Shown here in pieces: positions 7,919-21,138 of a stretch of DNA of 64,000 bases. The notes below the pieces were generated by a model. That model made no database searches. It was not told the DNA's origin and saw only the letters and a list, made by a program, of their open reading frames with translations. The position numbers were made by a program, and so were the translations under genes. The stretch is from Roseiarcus fermentans (GTDB lineage Bacteria > Pseudomonadota > Alphaproteobacteria > Rhizobiales > Beijerinckiaceae): assembly GCF_003315135.1 (NCBI RefSeq), contig NZ_QNRK01000005.1, positions 62,001 through 126,000 on the forward strand, given 5' to 3'. How positions within the stretch are numbered: position 1 is the first letter of the stretch; each line of letters starts with the position of its first letter.

Positions 7919-8322
7919 TCGGCGTTCACCAGCTTCATCGCCTGGCCTCCCAGTTTCGGAGCGAGTTTCTGCTGCACCGCGACCACCGACGGAAGGGGAC
8001 GCCACGCCACCGTCATACTGTCCACGAGACCAGCCTCGTTGATGTGCATGTGATCCATACCGTCGATCGTGTGGTCGCCGAGCTTGATGGTGAAGACGGC
8101 GACGAAGTCCGCGTTTTCGCGCAGCAGCATCTTCGGCTCGAAGGCGTCGACGGTGCTCAGGAGCGCCGCCAGGACATCCGCCACCTTCTCCTTGCCCTTG
8201 AAAGGCGCGGGGACGAGAGGGCTGTAGATGACGACGTCATCGGCCATATGGACCTTTGCCGAGGCGACATCGCGCGCTCCCATAGCTTTGAGATATGCCT
8301 CGAGATGGTCTGTGCTGATCAT
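7915..8322 (-). CDS. SnoaL/NTF2-like domain protein
   Basis: A 135-residue small protein with the NTF2-like cone fold signature: an N-terminal helix (DHLEAYLKAMGARDVASAKVHM), then DDVVIYSPLVPAPFKGKEKVADVL and a run of beta strands (FVAVFTIKLGDHTIDGMDHMHIN, GLVDSMTVAWRPL). These proteins include polyketide cyclases, isomerases and many with unknown ligands; the substrate cannot be read here. It is divergent from the AraC regulator and shares its 140-base intergenic region. The stop codon TAG is contributed by the end of the palindromic repeat element. Confidence 0.7.
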   Translation of the reverse strand: MISTDHLEAYLKAMGARDVASAKVHMADDVVIYSPLVPAPFKGKEKVADVLAALLSTVDAFEPKMLLRENADFVAVFTIKLGDHTIDGMDHMHINEAGLVDSMTVAWRPLPSVVAVQQKLAPKLGGQAMKLVNAD

Positions 8323-8330
8323 GATAAATA

Positions 8331-8460
8331 TTCCTGTTGCTGAAGCCGCCCTGATGGGCCGGCAAGTTCACCCGGCGTTCCATCCGGCAGTGACTTTTTC
8401 TAGCAAGGCAAAGCAGGGTTCTCTATAATCGTAACTCCGTATTCGTTTACCAGGAGTCCA
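8331..8460. repeat. duplicated control region, copy 1 (NTF2-like gene / AraC regulator)
   Basis: The intergenic region between the NTF2-like gene and the AraC gene. It is closely matched by 10561-10694, upstream of the epimerase gene. Shared blocks include GAAGCCGCCCTGA.GGGCCGG, AAGTTCACCCGG, TTTCTAGCAA, TCTATAAT and a terminal CAGTCCA/GAGTCCA. A TATAAT lies at 8424-8429. The shared sequence probably contains the AraC operator and one or both divergent promoters. Confidence 0.75.
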
Positions 8461-8462
8461 TA

Positions 8463-9371
8463 ATGGACCCGCTTTCCCAGATCATTACCCTGCTCAAGCC
8501 GCAGGCGGTCTTCTGGCGCGTCGTTGAAGCCCATGACGCCTGGACGATCCGCTTTCTGCCATCCGACGTTGTCGTGTTCGGCCAGATGATCGAAGGGGCG
8601 GCGCGTGTCGAACGCGATGACGGGGCTGGCCTCGACCTGGCGACGGGTGATTTCATGTTGATGGCGGCGCCGCCGCCCTGGACGATGACAGGGGGCGGCG
8701 GCGGCGCCCCGGTCGACTTCAAGGCGGCGATCGCCGATCCAGGTTTGCTGGTTTCGGCGGGGAGGAAGGGGACAATTACCCGGTTCATCGCTGGGAACTT
8801 CAGCTTCGCGCCCGCCAACGCTGACCTTGTCGCGAGCCTGATGCTGCCGATTGCGCATGTGCGCGCGACGGATACGCTCGTGGCCCGTCTCGGCGCGTTG
8901 TTGTCGGCGTTGGGCGACGAAGCGCTCGCGGATCGGCCCGGCCGGTCGCTCGTGCTCGATCGTCTGCTCGAGGTTTTGCTGATCGAGGCGCTGCGCTATC
9001 GCTCAAGCGCCATCCCCGGCTCAGATCGCGGTCTGTTGGCGGGACTTGCCGATGCAAAAGTCGGAAGGGCTCTGCGCATCATGCACGAGGACGCACGGCG
9101 TTCCTGGACGGTTGCGGCGCTCGCCAACGCCGTCGGAATGTCGCGATCCGCATTCGCCGCGCGCTTCACCCACATCATGGGCATGCCGCCGATCGATTAC
9201 CTCGCCAACTGGCGTATGACGCTTGCCAAGGCGGCTTTGGCGTCATCGAACCTGCCTATGACCGAGATCGCGGAAATAGCCGGCTATCAATCCGTGAGCG
9301 CATTCAGCACGGGCTTCAAGCGCGCAACCGGGTTGTCGCCGAAATTCTATACGCAATCTTTGGCGACCTGA
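8463..9371 (+). CDS. AraC family transcriptional regulator with cupin sensor domain
   Basis: A 302-residue regulator. The N-terminal ~180 residues form a cupin-type (cupin_6) ligand domain, beginning ITLLKPQAVFWRVVEAHDAW and including the conserved LATGDFMLM. The C-terminal ~100 residues hold the two AraC helix-turn-helix units: WTVAALANAVGMSRSAFAAR with the MGMPPIDYL link, then MTEIAEIAGYQSVSAFSTGF followed by KRATGLSPKFY. A GGAG Shine-Dalgarno lies about 10 bases before the ATG. It probably controls the divergent NTF2-like gene and, through a duplicated upstream region, the epimerase gene at 9559-10554. The inducer is unknown. Confidence 0.85.
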   Translation: MDPLSQIITLLKPQAVFWRVVEAHDAWTIRFLPSDVVVFGQMIEGAARVERDDGAGLDLATGDFMLMAAPPPWTMTGGGGGAPVDFKAAIADPGLLVSAGRKGTITRFIAGNFSFAPANADLVASLMLPIAHVRATDTLVARLGALLSALGDEALADRPGRSLVLDRLLEVLLIEALRYRSSAIPGSDRGLLAGLADAKVGRALRIMHEDARRSWTVAALANAVGMSRSAFAARFTHIMGMPPIDYLANWRMTLAKAALASSNLPMTEIAEIAGYQSVSAFSTGFKRATGLSPKFYTQSLAT

Positions 9372-9409
9372 ATCTCCCTTGGTTCGTCATGAGGTCGAGA
9401 AGGAGTTGG

Positions 9410-9562
9410 CTACCGGGCAGGGCTGGCCTCCTGGATCGCAGGCTTCGCCCAGACGCTGACTCCGGCCAGAGGCCTTCGGTCAGAGTGGCCTGCCCAAAGC
9501 GTGACGGGCGTCATCAGCGCAAAACCGAGCGTCGCCCAGCCCCAGATGAGACCAGCGCTCAT
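9410..9562 (-). pseudogene. short membrane-protein ORF coupled to the epimerase gene, probably truncated
   Basis: A 50-residue frame whose ATG overlaps the epimerase stop (ATGA), suggesting translational coupling. It has one membrane helix (about residues 5-25) and then GVSVWAKPA, which resembles a G-V-N-V-W-x-K-P motif I recall from larger integral membrane proteins; here the frame changes abruptly and stops. It may be the N-terminal remnant of such a protein, but it is too short for certainty. Confidence 0.35.
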
Positions 9563-10554
9563 GACAAACTCCGCGGCGCGGTGTCGAAGTAACTCCCATG
9601 TTCGAGGTCGGCGATCAGACCCTGCTCCTGCGGCTGCCATCCGAGCTGGGCGCGGGTCAGGTCGCTCGACGCCGGATTATCGGCCTTGATGAAGGGTGCG
9701 AGGAAACTGAATCGTTTCGACGCTTCTTTTGCCGTGATCCCGGCTACGGGAACGTCGAGCTTTCGACCGATGACATCGGCGATCGTCCGGAACGGTATGC
9801 TTTCGTCCGCGACCGCATGATAGCGCGCGCCGGCGACTCCGCGCTCCAGCGCGAGCCTGAACAACCGCGCGGCGTCGGTCCGGTGCACCGCAGCCCACCG
9901 ATTGTCGCCATCGCCGACATAAGCCGAGTTGGCCTTCTTGCGGGCGATCGCGATCAGTTGCGGCACGAAACCCGTATCACCGTCGCCATGCACCGATGGC
10001 GCGAGGCGGATCATCGTCGCGCGCACGCCGAGTGAGGCCAGGGCCTCCACCTTTTCCTCGGTCATCGCTCTGGCGATGCCGGGCGAATCGGTCGCGGGCG
10101 CATCGTTCTCCGTCGCGAGTCCAGAAGCCCGCAGTGCGGCGTGCGCCAGTCCCATCGTGCCGAAGGTCGTCACCAGCGGCCGACCCGATCCCTTGAGGGC
10201 GACGCCGAGCGCGTCGATCGCGCAGCGGTCCGCCTCGGCGGATACCGCCAGGAAACGTGAGACGATGTCGGTCGGCAGTCCGCCAAAAAGGATGCGTAGC
10301 CGCTTCGGCAACGGGACCTGCGACAGGCCGTGCATGAAGGCGAGGTGGATCACTCCGTCCGCCGCCGCCGCCGCACTCCGAAGACTTTCCAGATCATCGA
10401 TATCGCCGCGATGCGGTTCGACGCCCTTGGCCCGCAGCGCCTGGGCCTTTGCTTCGGAGCGCGCGAGCGCCGTGACGGCATGGCCCGCTCCGATCAGCTC
10501 CTTGACGACGGCGGTCCCGACGAAACCGGTTGCCCCTGTCACGAATACACGCAT
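9559..10554 (-). CDS. NAD(P)-dependent sugar-epimerase/reductase-like protein (extended SDR)
   Basis: A 331-residue extended short-chain dehydrogenase. It begins MRVFVTGATGFVGTAVV, the Rossmann TGxxGxxG motif. HRGDIDDLESL (Asp-Asp region) and DGVIHLAFMHG follow; the classical YxxxK is not obvious, as in many atypical NmrA/epimerase-like members. The ATG at 10554 has AGGAG 8 bases upstream; the frame extends further but into the control region. The substrate is unknown. The upstream sequence duplicates the control region of the AraC gene, so it is likely in that regulator's regulon. Confidence 0.8.
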   Translation of the reverse strand: MRVFVTGATGFVGTAVVKELIGAGHAVTALARSEAKAQALRAKGVEPHRGDIDDLESLRSAAAAADGVIHLAFMHGLSQVPLPKRLRILFGGLPTDIVSRFLAVSAEADRCAIDALGVALKGSGRPLVTTFGTMGLAHAALRASGLATENDAPATDSPGIARAMTEEKVEALASLGVRATMIRLAPSVHGDGDTGFVPQLIAIARKKANSAYVGDGDNRWAAVHRTDAARLFRLALERGVAGARYHAVADESIPFRTIADVIGRKLDVPVAGITAKEASKRFSFLAPFIKADNPASSDLTRAQLGWQPQEQGLIADLEHGSYFDTAPRSLS

Positions 10555-10560
10555 GGTCTT

Positions 10561-10694
10561 CTCCTGTTCTTTGCAGAAGCCGCCCTGAAGGGCCGGAAAG
10601 TTCACCCGGAGGTTCATCCAGCGGCGACGATTTCTAGCAAAGGGTCACAGGAGCATCTATAATATTTAGTCCATAATCGTTTATCATCAGTCCA
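10561..10694. repeat. duplicated control region, copy 2 (upstream of the epimerase gene)
   Basis: This copy matches 8331-8460 block for block in the same orientation, including a TATAAT at 10658-10663 and the final CAGTCCA. The similarity stops exactly where the AraC coding region would begin in copy 1. No regulator gene follows here; the next 210 bases hold no gene I can support. Confidence 0.7.
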
Positions 10695-10904
10695 GGATTT
10701 TGGCGTAGCGGTCTCGCGACCGGTTCTCGAACCCACACCGGCGGACTGCCTCAAGAGCCTGGCGTACAATCTGGGGAAGATTCTGCGATGACCCCGACAC
10801 GCTGCGCCGGGCGCCCCATCGGGCCGGACGCTCTCGTACAGGCTCTGACGATTGGCGCGGAGGCGAAGGGGGCGGGCGGCCAGACTGTCGGCCCGCGCCT
10901 TTCC

Positions 10905-11309
10905 TCACCCTTTCGCCGGCTCCTCGACGACCGGCCGCGGCCGTCCGTCTTCGTCGATGGCGACGAAGGTGAAGGTGGCGTCGGTCACCTTCTCGCGCAC
11001 GTGCCGGCGGAACCGGCGCGCCCAGGCTTCGACATGCATCTTGATCGAGGTGCGCCCGATCCGGTCGACCGCGGTGTAGACGCACAGGACGTCGCCGACC
11101 TTGACCGGGCGAATGAAATGCAGCGCGTCGATGGCGACCGTCGCCACCCGCCCCTGCGCCGTCTCGACCGCGGCGATGCCGCCCGCCACGTCCATCTGGC
11201 TCAACACCCAGCCGCCGAAGATGTCGCCGTTGGCGTTGGTGTCGCTCGGCATGGCGACGAGGCGCACGGTCAGCTCGCCGCGCGGTTGTTCGACGGATTC
11301 TTCGGCCAT
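10905..11309 (-). CDS. yciA: acyl-CoA thioesterase, YciA-type hotdog family
   Basis: A 134-residue single hotdog-fold thioesterase that hydrolyses acyl-CoAs. Family signatures are RLVAMPSDTNANGDIFGGWVLSQMD (with catalytic Asn and Asp in NANGDIFGGW), GGIAA and FIRPVKVGDVLCVY, ending with the basic RRFRRHVREKVTDATFTFVAI strand. Length and motifs fit YciA. It is monocistronic, about 110 bases downstream of the small exported protein on the same strand. Confidence 0.9.
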   Translation of the reverse strand: MAEESVEQPRGELTVRLVAMPSDTNANGDIFGGWVLSQMDVAGGIAAVETAQGRVATVAIDALHFIRPVKVGDVLCVYTAVDRIGRTSIKMHVEAWARRFRRHVREKVTDATFTFVAIDEDGRPRPVVEEPAKG

Positions 11310-11420
11310 CAGCGACCCCCTTCGAGAAAGTTCCGCGATCCCGCGTCCCCGGACGCGTCCCTCGCCTTGTAGGGCGCGTCCGCCGTCCGCGCCAGCTTCC
11401 GGATCGCTTGCGTCTTTGCC

Positions 11421-11762
11421 TCAGCGCGGCGGGCAGTCGAAGGGCAGGAAGGTCGGCGACATGCCCTCGTTGACGACGCGAATCGCGAGCGCGTCGGCGA
11501 GCTTTCGATCCCGCGCGGTCTTGGGACAGATTGGTTTGGAGGCGACGCAGCCGGCCTTGAGGAAGGCGCCGTTGCCGGCCAGAAACCCCGCGCTGAGACC
11601 GTCCCTGCCGAAGCGGCGCAGGGCCTCGTCCCAGTCGCGCCCGTAACGGAAGCACTTTTCCTGTCGCCAGTCGCGCTTTGGCGCCGGCGAATCGGCTGCG
11701 ACCGGCCCGACCGCCGTCGCGGCGAGGAGCGCGAGGGCGACCCGGCGCCGAAGGCGTTTCAC
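11421..11762 (-). CDS. small exported protein of unknown function
   Basis: A 113-residue protein with a signal peptide (MKRLRRRVALALLAATAVGPVAA, cleavage near 23), so probably periplasmic. The mature part has four Cys (KCFRYGRDW, GCVASKPICPKT, FDCPPR), likely forming disulfides, and is otherwise unfamiliar. The GTG start directly abuts the prmC stop (TAA-GTG), so it is probably the last cistron of the secA-prmC unit. Confidence 0.6.
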   Translation of the reverse strand: MKRLRRRVALALLAATAVGPVAADSPAPKRDWRQEKCFRYGRDWDEALRRFGRDGLSAGFLAGNGAFLKAGCVASKPICPKTARDRKLADALAIRVVNEGMSPTFLPFDCPPR

Positions 11763-12637
11763 TTAAGGCCGCTCGCCGATCACCACCCGGTCGATCCCGG
11801 CGAGATCGCGTCGGGTCTCGGCGTGGACGAACCCCAGCCGCGCCGCGAGGCCGAGGACGGCGCCGCCCTGTCCGGCCCCGACCTCGACGATCAGCCGGCC
11901 GCCGGGCGACAGCAGGCTCGCCGCCGCCGGCAGGATGGTGCGGTAGGCGTCGAGCCCGTCCGCGCCGCCGTCGAGCGCGAGGCGCGGGTCGAAATCCCGC
12001 ACCTCGCGCGCCAGCGTGTCGATCTCGGCGCTCGGAACGTAGGGCGGGTTCGAAACGATCAGGTCGAACGGGCCTTCGACGCCCTCGGTCCACGAGCCGA
12101 GCCGGATGTCCGCACGGCCCGCCAAGCCGCACGCTTCGATGTTGCGGCTCGCGACGGCGACGGCGGCCGGCGACGCGTCGACGCCGAGGCCCTGCGCCAT
12201 CGGGCATTCGGTCAGCAGCGCGCACAGAATCGCGCCCGAACCGACGCCGAGGTCGAGAATGCGCAACGGATTGCGCCGCCGCGCGCCGAGAATCTTGAGC
12301 GCCGCCTCGACCAGCGTTTCCGTCTCCGGGCGCGGGTCGAGCACCTCCGGCGACACGATCAGCGTCAGGCCCCAGAACTCGCGCCGCCCGGCGATTTTGG
12401 AAAAGGGCTCGCCGGCCGCGCGCCGTGCGGCGAACTCGGTGAGCCGGGCCGCGGCCGGTTCGCCGAGCGACCTTTCCGGTTCGGCGATCAGGGACGCCGC
12501 CGCGAACCCGCCGGCGTGGCAGAGGGCGAGGCGGGCTTCGCGCTTCGGCTCCTCGATCCCCGCGGCGCCGAACGTTTCGGCGAGCCAGGCGAGCGCTTCC
12601 GCGCGGCTGGTCGCGGCGCCGAGCCCATGGCGGCGGC

Positions 12638-12641
<4 letters not shown>
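11763..12641 (-). CDS. prmC: peptide chain release factor N5-glutamine methyltransferase
   Basis: Methylates the glutamine of the GGQ motif in RF1/RF2 using S-adenosylmethionine. The 292 residues have a helical N-terminal domain (about 1-80) containing [20 protein letters not shown], and a Rossmann methyltransferase domain with [13 protein letters not shown], the substrate-binding SNPPYVPS motif, and [14 protein letters not shown]. The GTG start overlaps the secA stop (GTGA), showing translational coupling to secA. Confidence 0.93.
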
Positions 12642-15445
<2,804 letters not shown>

Positions 15446-15540
15446 GGTCGACCTTTCCATCGCCGCGCCGGTATTCCTCGCGCTTCGCCCGGTCTTCGGA
15501 CGATCCCGGGGCGCGGCTTACGACAACGGCCACAACAAAA

Positions 15541-15575
15541 AGCGCGAAACATGGCAAAGCGCCCGTTTTCGCGCT
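15541..15575 (-). terminator. terminator-like hairpin inside the secA leader
   Basis: On the minus strand the stem AGCGCGAAA/TTTCGCGCT (15575-15567 with 15549-15541) has a 17-base loop and is followed by TTTTGTTGTG. It lies downstream of the secA promoter and upstream of secA, so it could attenuate secA transcription, or simply end read-through from the Uma2 gene. Confidence 0.5.
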
Positions 15576-15594
15576 GCTGAACAGGGTTCTCGGT

Positions 15595-15623
15595 GAGATA
15601 GGAGCCGGGGCCGGGGTTGTCAA
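15595..15623 (-). promoter_or_regulatory. secA promoter
   Basis: On the minus strand TTGACA (15623-15618) and TATCTC (15600-15595) are separated by exactly 17 bases. The predicted transcript would start near 15588, leaving a leader of about 140 bases before secA. Confidence 0.65.
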
Positions 15624-15785
15624 TGACGCGAACCGTCTCGCAGCCGTCCCGCGGCTTTCCGCCGTCTCGACGGCGCGCGGGCGCGCTTCCATCCGGCGGC
15701 TTGCGACGGCGACCGCCCACCGAAGACCGCGCGAGCCGGCCGCCGTCCGCCGCCGCCCGCCTCCCGTCGGCGCGGAGGCGATCCG

Positions 15786-16376
15786 TCAGGCGGACTCTTC
15801 CGCCTGCGGCCCGCCCGTCGCGGCGCCGAAGTCGATCCCGTCGTAGAGTTCGGCGAGCGGCAGTTCGACGCCGATCTCCGGAAGGGCGAGCGTGGACTCT
15901 TCGATCAGGATCTCGTGCGTCCACCCGTCGCCGGCGCGGGCGTAAACGACGGCCCCGACGCTGTCCTGCTCCAGCATGACGTAGCGCTGAACGGAGGGCG
16001 TGGCCTGATATTCGCGCGCCTTGACGAGCCGATCGGTGCGGGTCGTGCTCGGGCTCAGCACCTCGAAAACGACGACGGGGTTCCGGACGACGGTCGCGCC
16101 GCGATCGACCGGGGAGCACAGCACCATGCCGTCGGGGTAGCGGACAGCGCCGTCGGCGACCTGGAACTTGAGGTCGTTTCCATGGAAGCGGCATGGCTTT
16201 CCGCGGAGCCGGCCGGTCAGCGAGAACGCAAGGTTGGCCTGGATGGCGGAGTGGCCGGCGGTCCCGCCCGTCATGGCGACCGGGCCGACTCCGTCGAATT
16301 CGTAACGCAGCGGCTGACGCTCCTCCCAGGCGAGGAACTCAGCGAGGGTCATGGGCTTGCGCAGGGCGAGGTTCAT
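15786..16376 (-). CDS. Uma2 family (DUF820) putative restriction-like endonuclease
   Basis: A 196-residue protein of the Uma2/DUF820 family, PD-(D/E)XK-fold nuclease-like proteins of unknown role. Family landmarks are MTLAEFLAWEERQPLRYEFDGV, GTAGHSAIQANLAF, YPDGMVLCSP (active-site Asp), VVFEVLSPSTTRTDR (active-site Glu) and KAREYQATPSVQRYVMLEQD (Lys). The start at MNLALRKP fits the family, though the Shine-Dalgarno is weak. It stands between secA and mutM without obvious partners. Confidence 0.85.
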   Translation of the reverse strand: MNLALRKPMTLAEFLAWEERQPLRYEFDGVGPVAMTGGTAGHSAIQANLAFSLTGRLRGKPCRFHGNDLKFQVADGAVRYPDGMVLCSPVDRGATVVRNPVVVFEVLSPSTTRTDRLVKAREYQATPSVQRYVMLEQDSVGAVVYARAGDGWTHEILIEESTLALPEIGVELPLAELYDGIDFGAATGGPQAEESA

Positions 16377-16473
16377 GCGGGCCGTTTTTATCACGAAACG
16401 AGGCTGGACGCGACCGATGGCGGCCGCCCGGCTGGTTCGCTGCTCATGCCGGTTGCGACGGCGGGGTCGCCGG

Positions 16474-17335
16474 CTACTTCTGGCACTCCGGGCAATAAAA
16501 CGTCGAGCGCGCGGATTGCGCATTGCGCAGGACCATGCCCCCGCACCCCCGGCGCTGGCAGGCCGCCCCCTCGCGGTCGTAGACGGAAAACGCGTGCTGG
16601 AAATAGCCGAGCGCGCCGTCCGTCTGGCGATGATCGCGCAGCGTCGAGCCGCCGGCCTCGATCGCCTCCAGCAGCACCGTGCGGATCGCCTCCGCCAGGG
16701 TCATGGCCGACCGGGTCGGCCGCCCGTCGGCGCGGACGAGGTCGCCCGCGGCCCGGAACGGCGACAGTTTTGCGCGGAAAAGCGCCTCGCAGACGTAGAT
16801 GTTGCCGAGCCCTGCGATCCGCTTCTGGTCGAGCAGCGCCGCCTTCAGCGGCGCGCGCACCCCCTGAAACAGCGCGGCCAGCCTCGCGCCGTCAAAATCG
16901 TCCGCCAGCGGCTCGTCGCCGAGCCCGGCGAGCCGGGGGTGACGGTCGAGCTCCCCGACGCGCGCGAGGTCCATGAAGCCGAACCGGCGCGGATCGTTGT
17001 AGGTGACGACCTTGCCGCCATCGAGATGAAAGACGACGTGGTCGTGCTTCGGGTCCTTCGAGCGCGGGTGATGGAATTCGCCGACGAAGGCCTCCTCGAT
17101 CCGGAACGAGCCGGACATGCCGAGGTGGGCGATCAGCGTCTCGCCGCTGTCGAGCCCGGCCAGCAGGTACTTGGCCCGCCGCGTCAGCGTTTCGATCCGC
17201 CGCCCGGTCAGGCGCTCGGAAAAGTCGGACGGGAAGGGAAAGCGGATGTCGGCCCGCCTGAGCTCGACCTTTTCGATTCGTGCGCCGCTCATCGCCGGCG
17301 CGAGCCCGCGCCGCACCGTCTCGACCTCGGGCAGC

Positions 17336-17343
<8 letters not shown>
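16474..17343 (-). CDS. mutM: formamidopyrimidine-DNA glycosylase
   Basis: Excises 8-oxoguanine and ring-opened purines from DNA and nicks the strand. The 289 residues start (M)PELPEVE, with the catalytic N-terminal Pro and Glu. [20 protein letters not shown], the helix-two-turn-helix ([13 protein letters not shown]) and a C-terminal zinc finger (CQRRGCGG and FYCPEC) follow. The start is a GTG that overlaps the recQ 3' end by 8 bases, so the two repair genes are probably co-translated. Confidence 0.96.
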
Positions 17344-19146
<1,803 letters not shown>

Positions 19147-19150
<4 letters not shown>

Positions 19151-20211
19151 GCGCCGGCTCCGGGATCGAACACCGGCGTCCACTGAACCGCCTCGACGCT
19201 GGCTGCGCCGGTCGCGAGCATCACCAGGCGGTCGAAGCCGAGCGCGGCGCCGCAAGCGTCCGGCATCCCGGCGACGGCGCTCAAGAAGTCCTCGTCGATC
19301 GGGGCGGAGGCGCCGTAGATGCGGCGCTGCTCGGTCCTGTCGGCCTCGAAACGGCGCCGCTGCTCGGCTGGGTCGGTGAGCTCGTGGAAGGCGTTGGCCA
19401 GCTCCACGCCGCAGGCGTAGAGCTCGAAGCGTTGCGCCACGCGCGGATCGGCCGGATCGAGGCGCGCGAGCGCCGCCTCGCTCGCCGGATAGGCGTGCAG
19501 GATCGTCGGCCGGCCGAGGCCGAGGTTTGGCTCGACCCGCTCGCTCAAGATCCGGCTGAACAGGTCCGACCAGGTGTCGTCCGCCGCGACCCGAAGGCCC
19601 GCCGCTTTCGCCTGACGGGCGAGCAGGCCCATGTCCGGCTCGTCGCCGCGGGGAAGGCTTCGATAGAGGTCGATCCCGGCGTGGCGGAGGAACGCTTCGC
19701 GGACGGTCAGGCGCTCGGGCGGCTCGAACGGGCTCGCCTCGCGGCCGCGGAACGCGAAAGTTTTCGCGCCGGCGACGTGAGCGGCGAGCGCAACGAGCGC
19801 GGCGCAGTCGTCCATCAACACGTCGAGCGGCGCGCCGGCGCGGTACCATTCGAGCATCGCAAATTCCGGCGCGTGCAGCGCCGTGCGCTCGCGGTTGCGG
19901 AACACGTGCATGAGCGCGAAGATCTGCGTTTCGCCTGCCGCGAGCAGCTTTTTCATCGCGAATTCGGGCGAGGTGTGCAGCCAGGATTCGTGCGTCCGGC
20001 CGTCGGGCCCGACGAGGTCGGCGCGAAACCCGTGCAAGTGGGTCTCGACGCCGGGGGAGGCCTGAAGGGCGGCGGGATCGACTTCGACAAAGCCCTTGGC
20101 GTCGAACCAGCGGCGCGCCGCCGCGGCGATCCGCGCGCGAAGGATCAGCCGCGGGCGGCGGGCGGCGTGGCGGTCGGGGCTCCAGAACGGCGGGGGGGAC
20201 GAGGAACTCAA
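19147..20211 (-). CDS. epmA: EF-P lysine lysyltransferase (EpmA/GenX/PoxA)
   Basis: A class-II lysyl-tRNA-synthetase paralogue without anticodon domain. It attaches beta-lysine or lysine to the conserved lysine of elongation factor P. The 354 residues show the class-II core: motif 2 in FRNRERTALHAPEFAMLEWY, ETHLHGF and WLHTSPEFAMKKLL near the N-terminus, and motif 3 GMPDACGAALGFDRLVML near the C-terminus. The start is TTG. It is divergent from efp, its substrate, across 155 bases. The epmB partner is not in the window. Confidence 0.93.
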
Positions 20212-20366
20212 GTTGCTCCGAAGGTTGCGGCCGATTGTGAACGATCCCGGCTGGCCTTTGCCGCCAAAATCAGTATAAAGCGCGCCGAAAGCGCCGGGAC
20301 GCCGCCTTGAAAACGGGCGTCCGTTCGCGCATCAGGCGCGCGCGCCAATTTCTTAAGGACAAGGTC

Positions 20367-20936
20367 GTGAGAGTTATCGCAAGCTCGATTCGCAAGGGCA
20401 ACATCATCGAGCGGGAGGACGGGCAACTGTGCGTCGTTCTCTCGGCGGAAAGCTTCCATCCCGGCAAGGGCACCCCCACGACCCAGATCGACATGCGCCG
20501 CCTGTCCGACGGCGTCAAGGTCACCGACCGCTTCAAGACCACCGAGCAGGTCGAGCGCGCCTTCGTCGAGGACAAGGAATTCGGTTTCCTCTACGCCGAC
20601 GCCGACGGCCATCATTTCATGAACAACGCGACCTACGACCAGGTCACCGTCCCGGCCGACGTCCTCGGCGAGCAGGCGCAGTGGCTTCAGGAAGGCATGA
20701 AGGTGCTTCTGTCGGTGTTCAACGAGAAGCCGGTGGCGATCCAGCTTCCCCCGCGCGTGACGCTGGAAGTGGTCGAGACGGAGCCGGCGATGAAGGGCCA
20801 GACGGCGTCCTCGTCCTATAAGCCCGCGAAGCTTTCGAACGGCGCGCGCGCCATGGTGCCCCCGCACATTTCTCCGGGAACGCGCATCGTCATCCAGACC
20901 GAGGACGGCAGCTACGTCGAGCGGGCGAAGGACTGA
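20367..20936 (+). CDS. efp: elongation factor P
   Basis: Rescues ribosomes stalled on polyproline stretches. The 189 residues begin (M)[14 protein letters not shown], with the modifiable lysine in [12 protein letters not shown], and show three OB/KOW-like domains ending in [19 protein letters not shown]. The GTG at 20367 has an AAGGACAAGG ribosome site; the upstream in-frame ATG at 20307 would add an atypical extension. EpmA is encoded divergently next door. Confidence 0.96.
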   Translation: MRVIASSIRKGNIIEREDGQLCVVLSAESFHPGKGTPTTQIDMRRLSDGVKVTDRFKTTEQVERAFVEDKEFGFLYADADGHHFMNNATYDQVTVPADVLGEQAQWLQEGMKVLLSVFNEKPVAIQLPPRVTLEVVETEPAMKGQTASSSYKPAKLSNGARAMVPPHISPGTRIVIQTEDGSYVERAKD

Positions 20937-21138
20937 TCGGGGCGGCGTCGCGCCGCCCGAGCGCGCGACACGCGCTCCCTCGATCCTGGCTTCCCCCGGC
21001 CGGAACCGCCCCCGGGAGCGCGGGTGCGCCGGGCTTGACGATGTCGGCGGCGACGGCGACAGTCGGCCGTAGCGGCTGGGCTCTTTTCCCCCTGGGCGGC
21101 GTACAGAGTCGAGCCTCCCTCTGGGGGAGAGGAAATCC

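Larger units (their letters stand above)
15446..15785 (-). other. secA leader region with hydrophobic RAPG-containing reading frame
   Basis: This 340-base gap contains the secA promoter and a hairpin, listed separately. Between the promoter and secA, one minus-strand frame encodes a hydrophobic stretch CFALFVVAVVV followed at once by [10 protein letters not shown]; the RAPG codons are at 15515-15504, 59 bases before the secA start. A second frame has an ATG at 15552 and 40 codons ending at 15430, overlapping the secA start. The RAPG frame has no ATG/GTG between promoter and hydrophobic stretch, only TTG 15557 and CTG 15584; an ATG at 15692 lies upstream of the promoter. Confidence 0.35.

Noticed and set aside
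10741-10791. CLKSLAYNLGKILR tail that looks like a transposase C-terminus
   Set aside because: It is only about 15 residues of weak resemblance, without inverted repeats or a larger reading frame. It may mark an old insertion but cannot be supported.
15617-15979. Plus-strand Arg-rich frame upstream of secA
   Set aside because: Low-complexity basic sequence antisense to the Uma2 gene and to the secA promoter; no ribosome site.
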